Assembly (NCBI GenBank): GCA_029263395.1
Contig: JAJCXO010000100.1
Location: 1 to 64,000 of the forward strand
Direction of reading: 5' to 3'
Source: Acidobacteriota bacterium
GTDB taxonomy: Bacteria; Acidobacteriota; Thermoanaerobaculia; Multivoradales; J023
DNA: 64,000 nt
Part shown: piece after piece, positions 34,558-43,619 of the stretch
Position numbering within the stretch: position 1 is the stretch's first letter
How the letters are laid out: each line of letters begins with the position of its first letter
Notes under the pieces: generated by a model
Seen by the model: only the letters and a program-made list of their open reading frames with translations
The model's database searches: none
Told to the model about the DNA's origin: nothing
Position numbers and translations under genes: made by a program

Positions 34558-34713
34558 CTAGCGTAACTTCTCTTCGACGAACTCGACGTGCTTGCGGATT
34601 TTCGGATCGTACTTCTTCAACCGAAGCTTCTCGGTAGAGAGCTTCTTGTTCTTGGTTGTGGTGTAGAAGTAACCCGTTCCTGCGGACGAGGCGAGTTTGA
34701 TCTTTTCGCGCAT
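34558..34713 (-). CDS. rpmG: 50S ribosomal protein L33
   Basis: The protein has 51 residues from the ATG at 34713 ([20 protein letters not shown]). It lacks the CxxC pairs of the zinc-binding form, so it is the zinc-independent type. [17 protein letters not shown] matches the family core. The open frame extends upstream to 34773 but the extension is not L33. It precedes a tRNA pair, a common bacterial arrangement in which rpmG neighbours tRNA and secE/nusG genes; those are not seen here. Confidence 0.95.
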   Translation of the reverse strand: MREKIKLASSAGTGYFYTTTKNKKLSTEKLRLKKYDPKIRKHVEFVEEKLR

Positions 34714-34839
34714 GATGACTCCAGTATCTCTTTGGACGACGCTCTCTAGATGCCCTGCTGAGGGGTTGGCCAAGCCGCTTCGAGACTTCGAACGAAATCA
34801 GTGCGGTGAAAAGGAGAGGGTGCTGACGGAGAGGTGAAA

Positions 34840-34916
34840 TGGCGGGGCCGACGGGACTCGAACCCGCGACCTCCGGCGTGACAGGCCGGCGTTCTAACCA
34901 GCTGAACTACGGCCCC
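34840..34916 (-). tRNA. tRNA-Asp (GTC)
   Basis: A 77-nt cloverleaf with encoded CCA. The acceptor is GGGGCCG/CGGCCCC with discriminator G, the D-arm is AGTTCAGCTGGTTAGA, the anticodon loop is CTGTCAC on a CCGGC/GCCGG-type stem, and the T-arm is GCGGGTTCGAGTCCCGT. The start GGGGCCGTAGTTCAG is the usual tRNA-Asp beginning. Confidence 0.97.
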
Positions 34917-34978
34917 GCATGACTTTGTCTTTGAAGCTCCGAAGACTGGGTAACGTTTGAGGCGAAAAGCCTCGTTTC

Positions 34979-35054
34979 TGGTGGGAGGTGTGGGACTTGA
35001 ACCCGCGACCCCCTGCGTGTAAGGCAGGTGCTCTACCAACTGAGCTAACCCCCC
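34979..35054 (-). tRNA. tRNA-Val (TAC)
   Basis: A 76-nt cloverleaf with encoded CCA. The acceptor is GGGGGGT/ACCTCCC with one G-T pair and discriminator A. The anticodon loop CTTACAC sits on CCTGC/GCAGG. The T-arm is GCGGGTTCAAGTCCCAC. It is upstream of tRNA-Asp on the same strand and probably co-transcribed. Confidence 0.97.
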
Positions 35055-35550
35055 TTCGGACGCCGGAGGCGCCAGATCATAGGCAAGGTAACTCAGGAAG
35101 TCAACGACTGTTTTACGGAAATCTGCTCCTCGAGATCAGGTCGCTCAGTGGACCGCCGCGAAGCGCACCTGAGCAGAAGACAAAGTACCTCGAACACACC
35201 GAGAGAGGGAAATCCGAAGGCTCGTTGCGAGGATCAGCAACTCAGGCTGAGATTTCACCGATCCACTAAATTGTGAATATAGAGAAGTTTGTACAAGCGT
35301 GTTAACCAACTGCGCTGTCCTACAGCCAAGCACCAGCGCTTGTTCAACTATTCGCAAATTCACATAAACTATGATCCAGACTACGAAAGATCCTGGCCCG
35401 TCGGATGTTCACGAGTCTGGGTTCTGACGAAGTTTCTCGGTCAACCGGGCAGAAACGCCGCATCGACGCTTCGTGACGAGGCGGATCTCGAGCTAACAAG
35501 GCTCAATAACGAAGGGTGACGAGCCCTTCACAGCACTCGGAGGAAAGTCC
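35055..35550. other. Non-coding region between tRNA genes and ArsR regulator
   Basis: No gene is convincing in these 496 bp. On the minus strand near 35298-35327 the word AGCGCAGTTGGTTAACACGC resembles a tRNA D-arm, but no anticodon or T-arm follows. It could be a tRNA remnant. The region around 35240-35390 is richer in A and T than its surroundings. Confidence 0.5.
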
Positions 35551-35865
35551 ATGGAAGGCCTCAACAGTCAGCCAGCCAACAACCGCAGAATGACGAAAGT
35601 ATTCAAGGCTCTCGCGGACGGTACCCGTCAGGAGATCTTGCAGCTGCTTGAAGAGCACTCTTATGCTGTCGGCGAGATTGTCGCCAAGTTTGACTTGTCG
35701 CAACCGACGATCTCTCGCCACCTGTCGGTGCTCAAAGAGGCAGACCTCGTGATCGATCAACGCCGTGGGCAGAATGTCATCTATCGGCTCAATGACAGCG
35801 CTCTAGCGGCGTCGATGCGCCAGTTCTTCGGCCGGTTTCGCAGCTGTCAAGAAGTCCTACGCTAG
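35551..35865 (+). CDS. ArsR-family winged-helix transcriptional regulator
   Basis: The 104-residue protein has a winged helix from about 13 to 90: KVFKALADGTRQEILQLL, YAVGEIVAKFDLSQPTISRH with the recognition helix, then HLSVLKEADLV and the wing RRGQNVIYRLN. There is no cysteine-based metal site (no CxC), so it belongs with the autorepressor/SdpR-like members rather than the arsenic sensors. GGAGGAAAG lies before the ATG. No target gene is adjacent in the same direction. Confidence 0.92.
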   Translation: MEGLNSQPANNRRMTKVFKALADGTRQEILQLLEEHSYAVGEIVAKFDLSQPTISRHLSVLKEADLVIDQRRGQNVIYRLNDSALAASMRQFFGRFRSCQEVLR

Positions 35866-36136
35866 CTGACATCGCAGCCATCGAGATCCACCTGGCCGGG
35901 CTTCAAGATCCTCAACGAAGCTCGGAGCAGCCCAGGTGCCTCAAAAGGCGCTTGCGTCACCTCCACATGAAAGGTTAGGCTGTCGCGCTCGGTCTCGACC
36001 GTAGTCCATAGGGCTCGGCCGGTGTCAGGCCTCGCACTCGAGTGTTGCCTAGGCGCGTCATTCCCAATGGCGTACCAATTTGGGCCCAACACATTCGAGG
36101 CAAGACTGACGTGAGACGCGAAGAATTCGAGATGTG

Positions 36137-36213
36137 GCGGTGTAGCTCAGCTGGTTAGAGCGAGCGACTCATAATCGCTAGGTCAGGGGTTCAAGTCCCT
36201 TCACCGCTACCAT
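36137..36213 (+). tRNA. tRNA with CAT anticodon, probably tRNA-Ile2 (lysidine-modified)
   Basis: A 77-nt cloverleaf with encoded CCA. The acceptor is GGCGGTG/CACCGCT, the anticodon stem AGCGA/TCGCT with loop CTCATAA, the variable region AGGTC and discriminator A. A CAT anticodon can mean initiator Met, elongator Met or Ile2. The anticodon arm GCGACTCATAATCGCT is the same as in E. coli tRNA-Ile2 (ileX) and unlike its elongator Met. The gene sits about 135 bp upstream of tilS, whose product modifies exactly this tRNA. Confidence 0.9.
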
Positions 36214-36347
36214 TCGATCACGCTACGGCTCTCGACCCACGTCTTCCGCATCTAGGGATGCATGTGCAACTTACCAAGGCTGCCCTCGCAATCTGGCTGT
36301 CGCCTCCCTGACATCGCCCATAGACCTTGAATCGCGATAGATAGGCT

Positions 36348-37799
36348 GTGCGTTTGCACTCTGACTTGTCGAATCCGCCAAGGCCCTCTGCACTGGTTGA
36401 GGTGCTCACCAGCACTTTTCGCAACCTGGCTAAGGCTGGCGATCGTGTGTTGGTGGCGTTTTCAGGTGGACCGGATTCAACGGCTCTACTCTGGGGCTTG
36501 ACCCTGATAGCCGGTGACCTCGGGCTAGACATCCACGCCGCTCACTTCGACCATGGACTCGACCCCGACTCCACTCGACGAGCGCGTGAAGCACGACGCT
36601 TGGCGATGGAGCTAGACGTCCCAATCGTGGTCGAAAATCTGGCGAAGACGCCGGTAGACCGCGGCGCAGAGAGTCACGAAGCGTTGGCCCGCCGGCATCG
36701 TTACGCTTTTCTCAACCGGCTTGCAACCCGGCACCAAGCACGTTTCGTCGTCACCGCACATCACGCCGATGATCAGGCCGAAACCGTCCTTCTCCGAATG
36801 CTCTTCGGTAGTGGACTCGAGGGGCTGGGTGCAATGCGACGGGTACGAGGTCGTCTTGTGAGGCCACTGCTGCCGTTGCGGCGGGCCGAGATTGCGAAGG
36901 CCCTCCAAACCTCCGGCCTGCAGCCGGTAATGGATCCTACCAACCTCGACCTGTCGACGCCTCGCAACTCGGTCCGTGCCAGCCTGCTGCCGCATCTCGA
37001 ACGGACTACCCCAAACGTCTGTCCCCAACTCTGTCGCCTCGCATCGGTGGCTCAGCGCGCCAGCCGAAGTGTGGAGCTTGCTCTGCGACCCCTTCTCGAG
37101 CTGCGCCCGATCCACGATGTCGCCGGCCAGCCGCGAGGCGCGGCGTGCGATCGTCGAGCCATCGAGACTCTGCCCATGCCGCTGGTTTCGCCTGCCCTGG
37201 CGCTACTGCACCGCGAGGCAGGAGTGCCTTATCCAGCGAGCGCTGCGGCCCGCGCCGAGCTCGAGCGGCAGCTTCGGGCGGCCGGCAGCTTGGGCTGTGA
37301 TTGCGGCGCGGGGTGGCGTTGGGAGGGTGACGCCAAGACGCTTTGTCTGACCAAGACCGCATCTTCTGCGGGGGAATTCACGTATACTCTATATGCACCG
37401 GGGTCGGTGGACATTCCGGAGCTCGAACTCAGGGTCTATCTGACACGTGGACAGCTTGCTCCCTGGATGTTTCGTGGTCGCGCTGACCGAGCTGGTCTAG
37501 CAGACTTCGGCAGACGTCAAGTGGTGGTGAGAAATCGGCGATCCGGTGACCGAATTCGACCTCTGGGCTGTACTCGATCACGAAGCCTCAAGGACCTGCT
37601 GATCGATCGGCGGGTTCCACGGCGTGAGCGTGATCGACTACCGCTTTTGGTGATCGACGACGAAATTGCATGGGTGCCGGGAGTGACAATCAGTGAGAGC
37701 TTTCGACTCCGCAACGACCCCTCAGTATGGATCGCAGAGTTGGAACGAAGCGATAAAACAGTCCTTGAGCCGACCGGCAACGCCGGTGCGGTGACTTGA
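36348..37799 (+). CDS. tilS: tRNA(Ile)-lysidine synthase TilS
   Basis: The 483-residue protein is full length, with the N-terminal PP-loop ATPase (LVAFSGGPDSTALLWGL), AAHFDHGLDPDS and VTAHHADDQAETVLLRMLFG. The central recognition domain follows, and the C-terminal TilS domain has RNRRSGDRIRPLG and SLKDLLIDRRVPRRERDRLP. It adds lysine to C34 of tRNA-Ile(CAU), turning a Met-type anticodon into an AUA reader. ftsH follows after 17 bp, the order seen in many bacteria. Confidence 0.96.
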   Translation: MRLHSDLSNPPRPSALVEVLTSTFRNLAKAGDRVLVAFSGGPDSTALLWGLTLIAGDLGLDIHAAHFDHGLDPDSTRRAREARRLAMELDVPIVVENLAKTPVDRGAESHEALARRHRYAFLNRLATRHQARFVVTAHHADDQAETVLLRMLFGSGLEGLGAMRRVRGRLVRPLLPLRRAEIAKALQTSGLQPVMDPTNLDLSTPRNSVRASLLPHLERTTPNVCPQLCRLASVAQRASRSVELALRPLLELRPIHDVAGQPRGAACDRRAIETLPMPLVSPALALLHREAGVPYPASAAARAELERQLRAAGSLGCDCGAGWRWEGDAKTLCLTKTASSAGEFTYTLYAPGSVDIPELELRVYLTRGQLAPWMFRGRADRAGLADFGRRQVVVRNRRSGDRIRPLGCTRSRSLKDLLIDRRVPRRERDRLPLLVIDDEIAWVPGVTISESFRLRNDPSVWIAELERSDKTVLEPTGNAGAVT

Positions 37800-37816
37800 T
37801 AGAAAGGTAGCAGGTC

Positions 37817-39784
37817 TTGAATTCCACATTCAGATCCCTCTTGTTCTGGATCGTCATCTTCGGAGTGGTGGTCCTCCTCTGGCAAACCGTCCAAAGTGGG
37901 ACCAACGAGACTCAGGAGCTGACTTTCAGTGAGTTCCTGGCTGCCGTCGAAGACGAGCAGGTCGAGCAGGTCACGATGAAGGAAAGCGAGATCTTCGGGC
38001 GCTTCAAGGGTAGTCCGCAACCCGAAGGCAAGTTCGATTTCTACACCCAGCATCCAGAATACCCCGACCTGACGCGAATCCTCTACGAAGCCGAAGTCGA
38101 GATCTCGGCTGAAAAGCCCAAAGATAGCCCTCTCTTGGCCATCTTTCTCACCTGGGGTCCAGTGCTGTTGATTGTCGGCTTGTGGATCTTCTTCATGCGC
38201 CAGTTCCAAGCTGGCGGCAACAAGGCGTTGTCCTTTGGCAAGAGCAAAGCCAAGCTACTCAACAGCACTGGCAAGAAGGTCACCTTCGACGATGTCGCAG
38301 GCATCGAAGAGGCCAAGGCCGAACTCGCTGAGGTTGTGGAATTCCTCAAAGAGCCCCAGAAGTTTCAGAAGCTCGGAGGCAAGATCCCCAAGGGTGTCCT
38401 GCTGATGGGTGCTCCAGGAACTGGCAAGACGCTGTTGGCGCGCGCTATTGCTGGTGAGGCCAACGTGCCCTTCTTCTCAATCTCGGGCTCCGACTTCGTG
38501 GAGATGTTTGTCGGCGTCGGCGCCAGTCGCGTCCGCGACCTCTTTGACCAGGGGAAGAAGAACGCCCCGTGTATCATCTTCATCGACGAGATTGATGCTG
38601 TCGGCCGTCACCGTGGTGCCGGCCTCGGCGGCGGACACGACGAGCGGGAACAAACGTTGAATCAGTTGTTGGTCGAGATGGACGGCTTCGAAACCAACGA
38701 AGGTGTCATCCTGATTGCTGCCACCAATCGGCCCGACGTGCTCGATCCAGCGCTTCAGCGCCCGGGTCGCTTCGATCGTTCTATTGTCGTCGACCGCCCC
38801 GACATCAACGGCCGCGTCGGCATCCTCCGCGTTCACACCCGCAACGTACCGCTGGAAACGGATGTTGATCTCAAGGTGGTCGCCCGCGGCACGCCGGGCT
38901 TTGCTGGCGCCGATCTCGCCAATCTGGTCAACGAGGCAGCTCTCATCGCGGCCCGACGTGACAAGAAAAAAGTCGAGATGGAGGACTTCGAGTACGCCAA
39001 GGACAAGGTTGTAATGGGCGTCGAGCGTAAGACGCTGATGCTCACCGATGAGGAGAAGGAGATCACGGCCTATCATGAGGCTGGGCACGCCCTGGTTGCG
39101 GCCTTTACTCCCGGCACCGACCCCCTCCACAAAGTCACCATCATTCCCCGAGGACGCGCTCTCGGCCTCACCATGCAGCTGCCGACCGAAGACAAGCACA
39201 GCTTGAAGAAGCAGTATGTCGAAAGTCAGATTGCAGTCTTGATGGGTGGACGCGTCGCCGAAGAGCTGACTCAACTGGATATCACCACCGGTGCTGGCAA
39301 CGACATCGTCCGGGCCACTGAGATGGCTCGTCAGATGGTTTGCGATTGGGGGATGTCCGAGCTTGGACCATTGGCTCTCGGTGCCAAGGAAGAGCCGGTG
39401 TTTTTGGGGCGAGATTACACGCAACGCTCCAACTACAGCGAGAGCACAGCAGTCAAGATCGACGACGCCGTCAACAGGATCGTCAACGAGGGATTAGAGA
39501 AAGCACGGCACATCTTGACGGAGTACCGCGCTGCCTTGGAGCGCATCGCCCACGAGCTGCTCGATCGCGAGTCGCTCGATGGCCACGAGGTCTACGAGAT
39601 GATCGAAGAAGTAACGGACCTCGATGTCATGCCGCAGTCCCTGAAGATCAAACTCGAAGAGGCTGCCGCAAGGGCTGAAGAAAAATCTAACGGGCACGAC
39701 GAAGACACACCGGTCCAAGCCGCTCCTGAGCCGGAAGAGCCACCCATCACCGGTGACTCACTGCCTTCGCCGGCCGCATCTTGA
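37817..39784 (+). CDS. ftsH: ATP-dependent zinc metalloprotease FtsH
   Basis: The 655-residue protein has two membrane helices (about 5-24 and 110-130) flanking a periplasmic domain. The AAA+ domain has Walker A GAPGTGKT, Walker [12 protein letters not shown] and the second region of homology [20 protein letters not shown]. The M41 protease has zinc motif HEAGH. The pore motif [12 protein letters not shown] is present. The start is TTG at 37817 with AGG upstream; no ATG is nearby. It degrades membrane and unstable cytosolic proteins. The acidic, proline-rich tail is variable in the family. The 3' end overlaps the longest possible folP frame. Confidence 0.98.
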   Translation: MNSTFRSLLFWIVIFGVVVLLWQTVQSGTNETQELTFSEFLAAVEDEQVEQVTMKESEIFGRFKGSPQPEGKFDFYTQHPEYPDLTRILYEAEVEISAEKPKDSPLLAIFLTWGPVLLIVGLWIFFMRQFQAGGNKALSFGKSKAKLLNSTGKKVTFDDVAGIEEAKAELAEVVEFLKEPQKFQKLGGKIPKGVLLMGAPGTGKTLLARAIAGEANVPFFSISGSDFVEMFVGVGASRVRDLFDQGKKNAPCIIFIDEIDAVGRHRGAGLGGGHDEREQTLNQLLVEMDGFETNEGVILIAATNRPDVLDPALQRPGRFDRSIVVDRPDINGRVGILRVHTRNVPLETDVDLKVVARGTPGFAGADLANLVNEAALIAARRDKKKVEMEDFEYAKDKVVMGVERKTLMLTDEEKEITAYHEAGHALVAAFTPGTDPLHKVTIIPRGRALGLTMQLPTEDKHSLKKQYVESQIAVLMGGRVAEELTQLDITTGAGNDIVRATEMARQMVCDWGMSELGPLALGAKEEPVFLGRDYTQRSNYSESTAVKIDDAVNRIVNEGLEKARHILTEYRAALERIAHELLDRESLDGHEVYEMIEEVTDLDVMPQSLKIKLEEAAARAEEKSNGHDEDTPVQAAPEPEEPPITGDSLPSPAAS

Positions 39785-39806
39785 CAGCCGATCGGACACG
39801 GATCGC

Positions 39807-40706
39807 GTGGCACCGAATCTGACCGCCAATCGTTCCTGGACTCTTCAGCTACCACGCGGGCGAACTCTCGCTCTCGACCACAAACCCCGGGTCATGGGGG
39901 TGCTCAATGTCACCCCCGACTCGTTCTCGGACGGTGGCCTGTGGCTGGCTCCCGACCAGGCTGTAGAACATGGCCTGACTATGGTCGCCCAGGGTGCGGA
40001 AATCCTCGATCTCGGCGCTGAGTCGACACGCCCTGGTGGCGGCGTTTATGGAGACGGTGGCGGACGAGTGTCAGCCACGGAAGAAATCGACCGGCTACTA
40101 CCGGTGCTCGAGGCGTTGCGTCGCGAGGTTGATTTGCCGCTATCCGCCGATACCCGCAAGGGTGCTGTGGCAGCGGCGGCCATCGCTGCTGGCGCCGATC
40201 TGATCAACGACGTCGGCGGACTCGCTGATCCTGAAATGATATCCGTGGTGGCGCAGACCGGCTGCCCAGTCATCGTCATGCATAGCCGTGGTGAACTCGC
40301 AACGATGCAAAAGAACATCCGTTTCGAAGACGTCACTGGTGAGGTCTGCGACGATCTCCAACAGACTCGTCAAACCGCCGTGGGCCACGGCATTCGCGAC
40401 CAACAGCTGGTCTTCGATCCCGGCATCGGCTTTGGCAAGACGAGCCGCAACAACCTCCAGTTGCTGAGGGAGCTGGATCGACTCGCGGCTCTCGGTCGCC
40501 CGGTCCTGGTCGGGGCCAGTCGCAAGAGCTTCATCTCTCAGGTTCGATCAGCACCACCGACAGAACGCCTCGGCGGTAGCCTGGCCGCGGTGGGTTGGGC
40601 GACCCGTTCCGGAACATCGATCGTACGAGTCCACGATATCGCCGCTACAAGACAGTTCCTAGATGTATGGAATGCGATAGATTCGGCTGCGGCGGAGAGC
40701 GCCTGA
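39807..40706 (+). CDS. folP: Dihydropteroate synthase FolP
   Basis: The product has about 299 residues from the GTG at 39807, giving WTLQLPRGRTLALD then MGVLNVTPDSFSDGG; an ATG at 39753 inside ftsH is an alternative. Further motifs are LDLGAESTRPGG, LINDVGGLADP, VIVMHSRGE, DPGIGFGKTSRNN and GASRKSF. It condenses para-aminobenzoate with the pterin diphosphate in folate synthesis, and is the sulfonamide target. It shares the transcript with ftsH and the cdaA operon. Confidence 0.95.
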   Translation: MAPNLTANRSWTLQLPRGRTLALDHKPRVMGVLNVTPDSFSDGGLWLAPDQAVEHGLTMVAQGAEILDLGAESTRPGGGVYGDGGGRVSATEEIDRLLPVLEALRREVDLPLSADTRKGAVAAAAIAAGADLINDVGGLADPEMISVVAQTGCPVIVMHSRGELATMQKNIRFEDVTGEVCDDLQQTRQTAVGHGIRDQQLVFDPGIGFGKTSRNNLQLLRELDRLAALGRPVLVGASRKSFISQVRSAPPTERLGGSLAAVGWATRSGTSIVRVHDIAATRQFLDVWNAIDSAAAESA

Positions 40707-40744
40707 GTTCGCCTTCGACCCCTTCTTTGCTCCGCCCTGCCACT

Positions 40745-41551
40745 ATGGATTTTTCGCTACAAACTCTCGAGCAACTGCTACAACCGGTGTCACGCTGGCA
40801 GGATCTCTTAGATCTCCTGCTGGTAACGTTGGTGCTTTACAACTTCTTGTTGTTAGTGCGCGGCACCCGGGCGGTACAAGTGCTCATCGGTATTCTGGTG
40901 CTGGTTGTCCTGCATTCCATCGCGGAGGCAGTCGACCTACCTGCTCTCGAGAATACCCTCGAGAAATTTTTTCTAATCTTGCCACTAGCCCTGATCGTGC
41001 TGTTCCAGCAGGAGATCAGGCGGGCCCTAGCCAACTTTGGCACCACGTCACTGTGGAGCTTCGGTAATCGCGAGAAGATTGCGGGTACCTTCAATGCAAT
41101 CGGATTGGCGGCGTCTACTCTCGCCGAGCGCCGGGTTGGGGCTTTGATCGTGTTCGAACGTCTCGAGGGGCTACGCAACTACATCGAAAACGGCATCGAG
41201 CTCGATGCAGTGGTTTCTGTCGACCTGCTGATCAGCCTGTTTACCCCCGATACGCCAACCCACGACGGCGCGGTGATCATTCAAGACGATCGTATTGCGG
41301 CCGCTACCTGCTTTTTGCCGTTGACTCAGAGCGCCGAGCTGTCTACCGAGCTCGGCACGAGGCACCGGGCAGCATTGGGGATCACCGAAGAGACCGACGC
41401 AGTTGCCGTCGTCGTGTCCGAAGAGACCGGCAATATCTCGATAGCCTTCGGCGGCGAAATGATTCAAGGACTCGAATCGAAAGACCTCCGCAATCGTCTA
41501 CACAAGTTCATGCTTTCGGACGTCCGCCCGGGTGGGGTATCGAACAAATGA
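40745..41551 (+). CDS. cdaA: Diadenylate cyclase CdaA
   Basis: The 268-residue protein starts at the ATG at 40745. Three membrane helices fill residues 20-95 (LLDLLLVTLVLYNFLLLV and following), then the DAC domain. The catalytic motifs are THDGAVII (DGA) and TRHRAALGITEETDA (RHR). It makes c-di-AMP from two ATP. The stop overlaps the cdaR start as ATGA. The cdaA-cdaR-glmM order is conserved in Firmicutes, and finding it here supports the assignment. Confidence 0.97.
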   Translation: MDFSLQTLEQLLQPVSRWQDLLDLLLVTLVLYNFLLLVRGTRAVQVLIGILVLVVLHSIAEAVDLPALENTLEKFFLILPLALIVLFQQEIRRALANFGTTSLWSFGNREKIAGTFNAIGLAASTLAERRVGALIVFERLEGLRNYIENGIELDAVVSVDLLISLFTPDTPTHDGAVIIQDDRIAAATCFLPLTQSAELSTELGTRHRAALGITEETDAVAVVVSEETGNISIAFGGEMIQGLESKDLRNRLHKFMLSDVRPGGVSNK

Positions 41552-42261
41552 CTGGCCGGCTGCAAATGCCAATATTCTTCTTGGCCTTTGTTATTGCCGT
41601 GACGGTTAAATTTGCCGTCCATGAGACCGAGCAACGTAGCGAGCGAGTCGTCGATGCTCAGGTCACCTACAACAGCCCCGGCAATGGCATCATCTCCTAC
41701 AACCTAATCGACAAAGTCAAAGTGGGACTGCGAGGCAAATCGAGCGAAATTGCGCAGCTCACGGTCTTCAATGTGGAAGTGATCGTCGATCTACCGCAGG
41801 ACCATGTCGGCCCCTTGGATATCAACCTCAGCCCGTCTAACGTGCGGACCCAAGAAGACTTTGAGGTCATCTCGCTGGTGCCCAATCGCTTCACGATTCA
41901 AGTCGAGCGTGAGCATCAAGCCACTATCCGTATCGTTGCCGAGCTACTCGGTGAGCCTGCGGCCGGTGCCAGACATCTCGAACCGATCGTACGACCGGCG
42001 ACAGCAACGGTTTCGGGGCCAGAGTCCCACGTCCGAGAAATGATCGAGCTCACCGCGCCCGTGCGTCTCGACGGACACGCTCGTACCTTCACCGATTCCG
42101 TCAGAGTGGTGACCGATAATCCACTAGTCCAAGTTGTCGAGCCCACTTTCGTCGAAGTCGAGGTGCCGATGGAAGAGCCCGAGCTCTCGATTTCGTTCGA
42201 AAACCTGACGCAACAAGAGGATTCGACCGACAGCACGACGCCAGAGAGCAGCTCACCATGA
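41548..42261 (+). CDS. cdaR: CdaR-like YbbR-domain protein
   Basis: The 237-residue protein has one N-terminal membrane helix (PIFFLAFVIAVTVKFAV) and then two YbbR-type beta domains outside the cytoplasm (about 40-120 and 125-215), for example VDLPQDHVGPLDINLSPSNV and VEVEVPMEE. In Firmicutes CdaR regulates CdaA at the membrane. It overlaps cdaA by four bases and glmM by four bases, so all three are coupled. Only two YbbR repeats are present, against four in B. subtilis. Confidence 0.88.
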   Translation: MTGRLQMPIFFLAFVIAVTVKFAVHETEQRSERVVDAQVTYNSPGNGIISYNLIDKVKVGLRGKSSEIAQLTVFNVEVIVDLPQDHVGPLDINLSPSNVRTQEDFEVISLVPNRFTIQVEREHQATIRIVAELLGEPAAGARHLEPIVRPATATVSGPESHVREMIELTAPVRLDGHARTFTDSVRVVTDNPLVQVVEPTFVEVEVPMEEPELSISFENLTQQEDSTDSTTPESSSP

Positions 42262-43613
42262 GTCATGACCAACCGCAACTGTTTGGCACGGATGGAATCC
42301 GCGGTACCTTCGGTCAGCACCCGCTGGACGAGCCGACGATCCGCGGCCTAGGCGCCGCTTTGGGTGGCGAGTTGAAGGCAAAAACGGCAAATCCCCGAGT
42401 CGTCATCGGCGGCGATACGCGCGATAGTACGCCGACAATCTGTGGCTGGCTCGCCGAGGAGCTGGCGGCCCAAGAGGTCGGGATAACCTACTTGGGTGTA
42501 GTACCAACACCGGGAGTCGCCTTCGCCACCCGGTCCCGCACCGCAAGCTGTGGCATCGTCGTGTCGGCCAGCCACAACCCTCATCCCGACAACGGTATCA
42601 AGCTGATCGACCCCACCGGCTTCAAGTGGAGCCCTGGAGCCGAGGTAGTGCTCGAACGACGTATGCGTACCGAGCGTTCGAACATTATTGCGCCGCGACC
42701 AACGACGGACATGACGGTTCAAAAGAGAGTCATCGACACCTATCTCGAAAGCTTGGTATCCAGTCTGTCATCGGCTGAACCGCTCGCAGGGCTCACCGTG
42801 GCTTTGGATGCTGGTAACGGTGCTGCCTCGGCCTTTGCCCAACAGGTTTTCGTTCGCCTCGGCGCTCAGGTCAGCGTGATCCATGCCGAACCCAATGGTC
42901 GAAACATCAACGCGGGCTGCGGATCGACGAACCCAGAAATCATTGCACAGCATGTACTGGATACCCAGTCCGACCTGGGTTTCGCCTTCGACGGTGATGC
43001 AGACCGTGCGATCTTGGCCGACGAGACTGGCCAGGTTCGCGATGGCGACGCGATGCTTTTTCTTTGGGCCAGAGACTTGAAACAACGTGGTCAACTCCCC
43101 GGCGACCGGATTGTTGCAACCTCGATGTCCAATCTCGGTCTCGCGGTCGCCTTGAAGCGGGAGGGGGTAGCCGTCGTGCGTTGCGACGTCGGCGACCGCG
43201 TCGTCGTCGAGACCATGCACCGAGAGGGTATTGAGCTCGGCGGGGAGCAATCTGGCCACATCGTCAACTCGGCCCTTGGTACGACGGGTGATGGATTGGC
43301 GACGGCGCTGCAGATTTCCGCCCTACGACAACGAGACGGCCGCCCGCTGTCCCAGATGCTGAGTGACTTCGAGCGTTTCCCGCAGTTGCTGCGCAACCTC
43401 AGAGTCCGCCACAAGCCGGATCTTGACGGCTTACCCTTGGTGGTCGAAGCTAGCCAGGTCATCGAGCAGACCCTGGGAGACGAGGGACGCCTGGTGCTAC
43501 GCTACTCTGGAACTGAGCCTCTGGTACGAATCATGATCGAAGGCAGCGAGCGAGAAGTAATCGAAGCCTTGGCTGACGACCTCGCTCAAGTTCTCAGCGC
43601 CGAATTGAGCTAA
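42258..43613 (+). CDS. glmM: Phosphoglucosamine mutase GlmM
   Basis: The 451-residue protein converts glucosamine-6-phosphate to glucosamine-1-phosphate for UDP-GlcNAc. The phosphoserine loop is VSASHNPHPDNGIKLID, the magnesium site FDGDADRAI, the sugar-binding loop GGEQSGHIV and the phosphate loop RYSGTEPLVRIM. N-terminal FGTDGIRGTFG is typical. In Firmicutes GlmM binds CdaA and restrains c-di-AMP synthesis, which would fit the coupled genes here. Confidence 0.97.
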   Translation: MSHDQPQLFGTDGIRGTFGQHPLDEPTIRGLGAALGGELKAKTANPRVVIGGDTRDSTPTICGWLAEELAAQEVGITYLGVVPTPGVAFATRSRTASCGIVVSASHNPHPDNGIKLIDPTGFKWSPGAEVVLERRMRTERSNIIAPRPTTDMTVQKRVIDTYLESLVSSLSSAEPLAGLTVALDAGNGAASAFAQQVFVRLGAQVSVIHAEPNGRNINAGCGSTNPEIIAQHVLDTQSDLGFAFDGDADRAILADETGQVRDGDAMLFLWARDLKQRGQLPGDRIVATSMSNLGLAVALKREGVAVVRCDVGDRVVVETMHREGIELGGEQSGHIVNSALGTTGDGLATALQISALRQRDGRPLSQMLSDFERFPQLLRNLRVRHKPDLDGLPLVVEASQVIEQTLGDEGRLVLRYSGTEPLVRIMIEGSEREVIEALADDLAQVLSAELS

Positions 43614-43619
43614 ACGTCG

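Noticed and set aside
34176-34637. 153-codon plus-strand frame opposite the amidohydrolase
   Set aside because: Overlaps the N-terminal half of a clear gene on the other strand and has no family similarity.
35862-36092. 76-codon minus-strand frame overlapping the ArsR stop
   Set aside because: No ribosome-binding site, no recognisable content; part of it (FHVEVTQAPFEAPGLLRASL) looks protein-like, but support is too thin to call a gene.
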